From the IMG/VR virus record IMGVR_UViG_3300047171_000023, positions 1 through 41,847 of that record: DNA of 41,847 nucleotides. One strand, written 5' to 3'. Every line of letters begins with the position of its first letter. The first letter of the stretch is position 1. Made by a program: the position numbers and the translations under genes. The notes below the pieces were generated by a model, which worked only from the letters and a program-made list of their open reading frames with translations, was not told the DNA's origin and ran no database searches. Of the stretch, positions 37,474 to 41,847 are shown in pieces. Source of the stretch: a virus.

Positions 37474-40400
37474 GTGCCTGATTCAACCGTCTCACAGCTC
37501 ACTCAGGTAGCGTACAAAGGCACATTGATCGTGCCGGCGGTGGACATGACCGCGCCGGTAGGACTCAAAAATGTCGCCGTCACGCTCGAAGAAATCGTTG
37601 CCGCCGCTGGCACTGGTGGATCTGGCTCGACCGGCGCGACGGGTTCAACCGGGAGCGCAGGGCCAGCCGGCCCGATCGGCCCGCAAGGTGAGCCGGGGCC
37701 GATTGGTCCAGGCGGACCTCAAGGTGCCACGGGTCCATCAGGGCCGATGGGGCCGCAGGGCGAGCCTGGGCCGGTTGGATCGACCGGTGCGACTGGCGGG
37801 ATTGGGCCGGCTGGGTCAGTGGGGCCGCAAGGTGTGCCAGGGCCGACGGGTGCGACGGGTGGGATTGGTGCGACCGGACCGATCGGGCCGATCGGGCCGC
37901 AGGGCGAGCCTGGGCCAGTTGGTGCGACGGGTGGAATCGGTGCGATCGGACCGGCGGGGCCGATCGGGCCGCAGGGTTTGCCTGGGCCGCAAGGGCCGCA
38001 GTTCGATCCGGCCGGCACCGATATCAGCGCGGCCGTGGTTAAGGTTGCGGGCGCGGCCAATGATGAAACGCTCGCGCTCGCTTTGTCGAACGCCGTGCGC
38101 ATTGAGGCGATGGGCGGCGCGTCAGGTGGGTTCGATAACACCGCTATCCTGGTCAAAGCCTGCGCGCTTGGTGTGCCCGTTCTGTTCGGGCCGGATACCT
38201 ATGTGATCGATGGAGAGTGCGACATTCCAACCAATGCCGTGCTGATCGGCGTGCCGGGGATGACCGTCATTACGCGCGATACGGTAGGGCTGCCGGGTGC
38301 GGCTGCCCTCGCCGTCGAGACGGATAATAATGCGGCCTGGATCTATTTCACCGGGCCGAGCGTGACCGTGCATGGCATTATTTTTGATGCCAACAATGCG
38401 CTCGCGACATCGAACACCTGGGGTGTGGTGATCGGCGGCGCGGTGAAGACGAGCGATTTCCGGCGTACGCTGGTGCGGAACGTCAACGGCGAAACGTATT
38501 TTCAGGACGGCTTGCGCTTCCTAAGCAACACGAATGCGGGGCCACACCGGCTGACGCTGTGCGGCTTTACCGGCAACAAGCTGAACGGCTGCACGGCCAA
38601 TGCGGTGCAAAACATCACGTTTGATCAGTGCTTCGCCACTGGCAACGGGCAGACGGGCATTCAGGTCGATGTGCAGGACCCCGACATGGTTCTGACGGCC
38701 TCTGGCATTATCCTTCGCGGCAACACCGCCACCGGCAATGCCAACGGAATCCAGGTCGGCGATCCGTCGATTCCCGGATCATCGGATCCAACCAAAAAGT
38801 ACGGCACCGAATATATGCGCGTGCTGAAACCCATCATCGAGGGAAACATCACCAACTCCAACGGTGCGGGGTACGATCTGATCGTATCCGGCTGTCTCGC
38901 GCCGCGTGTGACTAAGAACTTCGTCGGATCGGGCGGCATTCTGTCGAACTGCGCGATCGATCAGCACATCGAGGGCAACGATGTCGAGGAAGGTGCGACG
39001 TTTTCTGCCGGGCGGATCGGCATCGATGTCGGCGGATCGATCAACCCGACGATCACGGGAAACCATGTCAAAGGGTTTATCCTGTCCTGCACGCCGGGCG
39101 GCACGACGAACGCGCGCATCACCGGCAATCGGTTCGAAGGGATGTCCGGTCCGGCGATCGATGCGCAGCACATCGAGGGCGGCTCGGGCGGCTCGTTTGG
39201 CCTGGTTTCCTCTGGTCTGACGATCGATGACAATACGATCGATTACAGCGCGATCGCCGGCGCTTCGGGTGTGCTGCTGGCCGATGCGCTGCCGGGCGCG
39301 TCGCTGACCAATAACAAATTCATCGGCCCTGCCGGCAGTTCTGGCGTCAGCGGGACTTACGTCGGGCTGCACACGTCCGGCAATCTGTTGAACGGCGCGC
39401 CGTTCAGCGGCACGGTGTCGAGCGCGGGCGCGCTGGTGATGCCGGCAGCGGCCGAAAACTGCACGATCAGCGCGGCCGCCTCGGCAACGATTTCGACCGT
39501 CACCACGCCGGATGCCGTGTCGCTCGCGGGCACGATCAGCGCGATCTCCGTTTCAAGCCCAGGCACCGGCTATGATTTGAATACCACCGTGGTGACGATC
39601 AGTGGCAACGGTACCGGCGCGACGGCGAGTGCGGTGGTGTATGGCGGGGGTGTCATCGGCATCGAAATGACCAATGGCGGCTCTGGCTATACCGCCGCGA
39701 CAGCCACGATTACTGGTCCAGGCACCGGCGCGACCGTGGTGCCGATTATCGGTCAGCCATCGCCTGCATTTGCGCCGGGGCGGCGGATTCACGCGGTCAA
39801 TCTGACCACACAAGCTCTGACTGTTTCGCCTGGTGCGATCACCACGCCGCGCGGCGGCGCGAGCATGGTGCCGCCCGGCGTGGTCGCTTCGTTCAATCTC
39901 GATGGTTCGTCCATCCTGCTCGCCGGCACGCCTGATCTGACACCGGAATCGATGGGCGCTGTCGGCAACGGCGTCGCCGATGACACGGCGGCGCTGAATG
40001 CGTGGATCGCCGCGGTCAAAGCCACGGCGCCGGCCAATGCTTCGTTGTCGTACGCGCTGCGGAAAAATGCCGTTTATAAGGTTTCGAACTCGGTCAATTT
40101 CGGCTTCGCCGGGCCCGGCGATGGCAATCCGGCATCGGTGGTGCATGGCAACGGCGCGACCATCATGGGCACGGCGCCGAGCGGTGCGCTGGTCGATTTC
40201 ATCAATTTCGGTCCCGGTACCGTCATGAACGATCTCAAGATCGTCGGCGTCGCTGGTGGTGGCCAGCAGGTCGGGCTGCTCTACGGCACGTCGAGTGCGT
40301 TTGTCGGCAATTTTGTGCATCGTAACACCACGATTTTCGGGTACTTCGCCTATGGTTGTGAGCTTAATCGGGGTGCCGATATCTGCGTCGCTTACAATCG

Positions 40401-41478
40401 ACTGACGGCGAATTCCAACACCACGGGCATCGGCCAGGCGATCGGCGATGCCGGGTTTTCGGTGATCGTCGACAGCCAGGGGCAGTGGCCTGTCACCTCG
40501 GCGATCACCACGCTGGAGCCGATCACGGCCGGCAATTCGCTGCAATACAAGAGCTACGATTGTTCGGATACGGGCTCGGCCGGTTCGCCTTACTGGTTCG
40601 ACACCAATGTCTCGCCGCGGTTTTTCAGCACCTATTGCAATTCGGTGGGCGCTACGGCGGTGCCGGTCGCGGTGATTTACATCCTTCAAACGCTGCAGGC
40701 GGGTGCGCCGTGGGTGCATTGGGATGTGCATGCCGAAAAGATCGGCTCGCTGTCGTGCATGTTCGCATTCAAAGCGCCGTGGGCGACCGCGGGAGCGCAG
40801 GCGTCGATCTATTTCGACCATTTCTACATCAAGGATCAGGGGTTTGAGGGGACTGCGCACTTGTTCGTCGCCGATGCGAATATCGCCCTGATCCGGCTGA
40901 GCGGCTTTGAAAGCGACGTGCTGTTTCAGGCTGGCGGCACCATGTTCGACCAGCCGGGGATCTATCAGATCATCGGCAAAATCCGGCATTTGTCGCCGGC
41001 GGAATGGGTGGCGCCCGCGCTGTTCACTGGTGATTTCGAGAGCGGATTTCCGGCATCGCAATACACTTTCGGCAATGGCGTCGCCTGGCATAAGCTGACT
41101 TCGATTCAGGGCGGCAATCCGCTGATCACGCTGGTCGGCACCGGCGCGCTCAATGTTTTGGGGCCCGAGCTGGGCGGCACGCTGCTGCTGCAGGCTGGGG
41201 CTTTCATCGGCATGTCGAGCGCTGTGGTGACGGCTGCGGGGTCGACGTTCGCGACGGCCGTGCAGTGCACGGGCATGTATAATGTCATCGAAGGATCGGC
41301 GGCCGGCGGCGTGATCATGCCGAACGTAATCGGCGTCGAGACCACTTACGCCAGTCAGTGCAGCGGGGCGGTGACAGTCTATGGTCCTGGCGGCGGCGTG
41401 GTGGCAACCATCGCGGCCGGCGTCACCACACCGATCAAGATTTTCCGCTTCAGCGCGACCACGTATTTCATCAAGTAG
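37474..41478 (+). CDS. Giant tail spike: collagen-like shaft plus two beta-helix regions
   Basis: The 1334-aa protein (GTG right after the previous stop) has four parts. Residues 1-45 form an anchor. Residues about 51-178 are Gly-X-Y collagen-like repeats ([20 protein letters not shown] etc.). From about 185 to 690 is a right-handed beta-helix (NALIRGNTA-like turns such as [28 protein letters not shown]). Residues about 690-770 hold two GSGY...GTGA repeats, and from about 825 a second domain starts with [20 protein letters not shown], the pectate-lyase-type spike signature. It likely binds or degrades surface polysaccharide. It is the last phage gene. Confidence 0.82.
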   Translation: MPDSTVSQLTQVAYKGTLIVPAVDMTAPVGLKNVAVTLEEIVAAAGTGGSGSTGATGSTGSAGPAGPIGPQGEPGPIGPGGPQGATGPSGPMGPQGEPGPVGSTGATGGIGPAGSVGPQGVPGPTGATGGIGATGPIGPIGPQGEPGPVGATGGIGAIGPAGPIGPQGLPGPQGPQFDPAGTDISAAVVKVAGAANDETLALALSNAVRIEAMGGASGGFDNTAILVKACALGVPVLFGPDTYVIDGECDIPTNAVLIGVPGMTVITRDTVGLPGAAALAVETDNNAAWIYFTGPSVTVHGIIFDANNALATSNTWGVVIGGAVKTSDFRRTLVRNVNGETYFQDGLRFLSNTNAGPHRLTLCGFTGNKLNGCTANAVQNITFDQCFATGNGQTGIQVDVQDPDMVLTASGIILRGNTATGNANGIQVGDPSIPGSSDPTKKYGTEYMRVLKPIIEGNITNSNGAGYDLIVSGCLAPRVTKNFVGSGGILSNCAIDQHIEGNDVEEGATFSAGRIGIDVGGSINPTITGNHVKGFILSCTPGGTTNARITGNRFEGMSGPAIDAQHIEGGSGGSFGLVSSGLTIDDNTIDYSAIAGASGVLLADALPGASLTNNKFIGPAGSSGVSGTYVGLHTSGNLLNGAPFSGTVSSAGALVMPAAAENCTISAAASATISTVTTPDAVSLAGTISAISVSSPGTGYDLNTTVVTISGNGTGATASAVVYGGGVIGIEMTNGGSGYTAATATITGPGTGATVVPIIGQPSPAFAPGRRIHAVNLTTQALTVSPGAITTPRGGASMVPPGVVASFNLDGSSILLAGTPDLTPESMGAVGNGVADDTAALNAWIAAVKATAPANASLSYALRKNAVYKVSNSVNFGFAGPGDGNPASVVHGNGATIMGTAPSGALVDFINFGPGTVMNDLKIVGVAGGGQQVGLLYGTSSAFVGNFVHRNTTIFGYFAYGCELNRGADICVAYNRLTANSNTTGIGQAIGDAGFSVIVDSQGQWPVTSAITTLEPITAGNSLQYKSYDCSDTGSAGSPYWFDTNVSPRFFSTYCNSVGATAVPVAVIYILQTLQAGAPWVHWDVHAEKIGSLSCMFAFKAPWATAGAQASIYFDHFYIKDQGFEGTAHLFVADANIALIRLSGFESDVLFQAGGTMFDQPGIYQIIGKIRHLSPAEWVAPALFTGDFESGFPASQYTFGNGVAWHKLTSIQGGNPLITLVGTGALNVLGPELGGTLLLQAGAFIGMSSAVVTAAGSTFATAVQCTGMYNVIEGSAAGGVIMPNVIGVETTYASQCSGAVTVYGPGGGVVATIAAGVTTPIKIFRFSATTYFIK

Positions 41479-41738
41479 AGGTCTCAGTGATGCGAGTGGA
41501 GCGGTCTTAAGCCGCTCTCGGCACCGCGCAAATCACTCCCAAACAGCATCTTAGGATGCCGCTAAACCGATTTTATCAGGCGTGAGGGGCGCTGATTTCG
41601 CGCGGATCGTCGAGTGGTGATACGACGCCGATATGGACGAAGTTAGGGATTTCCGCGTTGCGCTGTTATCGAAAAATCGAAAAACTCGAATTTCCGGCTT
41701 TAAATGGCAAATTTTCCGAATTACGGTGGCGAGCTACA
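41479..41738. other. Right end of the prophage, non-coding
   Basis: No gene is seen in these 260 bp. An 11-bp phased array covers 41505-41581 (TCTTAAGCCGC, then weaker units, TCTTAGGATGC at 41549, CGCTAAACCGA at 41560). Near the terminus, TTTCCG occurs at 41692-41697 and 41713-41718, 21 bp apart, and read inward this gives CGGAAA boxes that match the GGAA at positions 22-25 of both ends. These are the best candidates for transposase contacts. Mom/com-type genes, which occupy this end in Mu, are absent. Confidence 0.6.
41505..41581. repeat. Right-end 11-bp phased array
   Basis: Consecutive 11-mers: TCTTAAGCCGC (41505), TCTCGGCACCG, CGCAAATCACT (41527), CCCAAACAGCA (41538), TCTTAGGATGC (41549), CGCTAAACCGA (41560), TTTTATCAGGC (41571). 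A/T steps recur at the same place in nearly every unit. On the other strand GGCATCCTAAG (41549-41559) is close to GGCGTCCTAAG (330-340) of the left end, so the arrays at the two ends are inverted relative to each other. Confidence 0.5.
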
Positions 41739-41743
41739 GGGGT
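41739..41743. repeat. Right target-site duplication GGGGT
   Basis: GGGGT follows the ...GAGCTACA right terminus and matches the pentamer at 123-127. Removing 128-41743 would rebuild an uninterrupted host sequence running from the reductase stop codon into the hairpin region at 41759-41802. Confidence 0.85.
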
Positions 41744-41758
41744 AAAGCAAGCAAGGCG

Positions 41759-41802
41759 GGGGGCTTTGCCCCCTCGACCCCCACTAAGGGCGAGGCCCTT
41801 AG
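41759..41802 (+). terminator. Host hairpins beyond the prophage, probable terminator/repeat of the reductase gene
   Basis: GGGGGC-TTT-GCCCCC (41759-41773) and CTAAGGGC-GAG-GCCCTTAG (41784-41802) are two perfect hairpins in the host flank. Before the insertion they would have lain about 35 bp after the reductase stop codon. The second has no immediate T-run, so they may equally be an interspersed palindromic repeat of the host chromosome. Confidence 0.45.
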
Positions 41803-41847
41803 AACCCGCTAGTTTTAGGCAAGGGGAGGGCTGTCCAGTCCAGACAC

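Larger units (their letters stand above)
128..41738 (+). mobile_element. Complete Mu-like transposable prophage (about 41.6 kb)
   Basis: The gene order is that of phage Mu: repressor, ner, A, B, gam, gemA, mor/C, lysis, gp25-gp30, G, I/Z, T, gp35-gp38, L, M, gp41, tape measure, N, P, gp45-gp48, tail fibres. The ends are TGT...ACA. The left end begins TGTCCGCTGACAC and the right end, read inward, begins TGTAGCTCGCCAC. Aligned inward they share TGT at 1-3, G at 9, CAC at 11-13, AA at 17-18 and GGAA at 22-25. A 5-bp direct repeat GGGGT abuts both ends, as expected for MuA-type transposition. All genes look intact, so the element may be inducible. Confidence 0.93.

Noticed and set aside
37624-38007. 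Repetitive GC-rich DNA that might be taken for a CRISPR or satellite array
   Set aside because: It translates in frame to Gly-X-Y collagen-like repeats of a tail spike; there are no regular spacers.
1-41847. tRNA or rRNA genes, insertion sequences or integrase genes
   Set aside because: None seen by eye; the element carries a DDE transposase rather than an integrase and is inserted after a protein gene, not in a tRNA.

Overview
The window holds one complete Mu-like transposable prophage of about 41.6 kb (128 to 41738). It is flanked by a 5-bp duplication GGGGT (123-127 and 41739-41743) and short pieces of host chromosome. The high GC content, the strong G/C third-position bias and the hairpin-rich host flank suggest an alphaproteobacterium, possibly Acetobacteraceae; that placement is inference. 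The left flank ends with the C-terminus of what looks like a nitrite/sulfite reductase. The phage inserted just after that stop codon, between the gene and the hairpins that probably formed its terminator (41759-41802).

Layout: the left end (128-568) is non-coding, with an array of 11-bp phased repeats and four CTGTATCA boxes. A leftward lysogeny unit follows: an XRE-type repressor and a small two-helix membrane protein. A divergent early promoter (TTGACA-17-TATTGT) starts a tightly overlapping rightward early operon: Ner, a ParB-domain protein, small unknown genes, transposase A (D274, D339, E391), target activator B, Gam and GemA. After a highly structured 240-nt leader come a possible antirepressor-like gene and a 61-aa ORF. 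A strong intrinsic terminator (9104-9130) closes the operon, and a Mor/C-family activator gene follows it directly.

The late region has three blocks. Each starts with a 20-bp TTGCTMAA-N4-TTGAGCAA palindrome placed 33-36 bp before an ATG that has no Shine-Dalgarno sequence: (i) lysis genes, gp25-gp28-like packaging genes, portal, F and G (from 9556); (ii) protease/scaffold, capsid, sheath, tube, frameshifted tail-assembly chaperone, tape measure, N, hub and spike (from 19249); (iii) gp46, gp47, gp48 and the tail-fibre cassette (from 31360). The blocks correspond to Mu Plys, PI and PP, and the Mor/C-like protein is the obvious candidate regulator.

The most interesting parts not explained by the Mu template are: a two-gene cargo cassette (30573-31296) with its own near-consensus sigma70 promoter, an operator-like inverted repeat and a downstream HTH gene, an arrangement resembling anti-CRISPR/aca loci of other Mu-like phages; the structured RNA region at 8025-8248 with competing pairings that reach the ribosome-binding site; the palindrome-marked late promoters with apparently leaderless messages; and arrays of 11-bp phased YTTAAG-like repeats at both ends, the centre and two other gaps. 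The tail-fibre cassette is unusually rich: a poly-glycine adhesin, fibre genes with a duplicated N-terminus and variable C-termini, and a 1334-aa collagen-like/beta-helix spike. I found no mom/com genes and no Gin-type inversion system.
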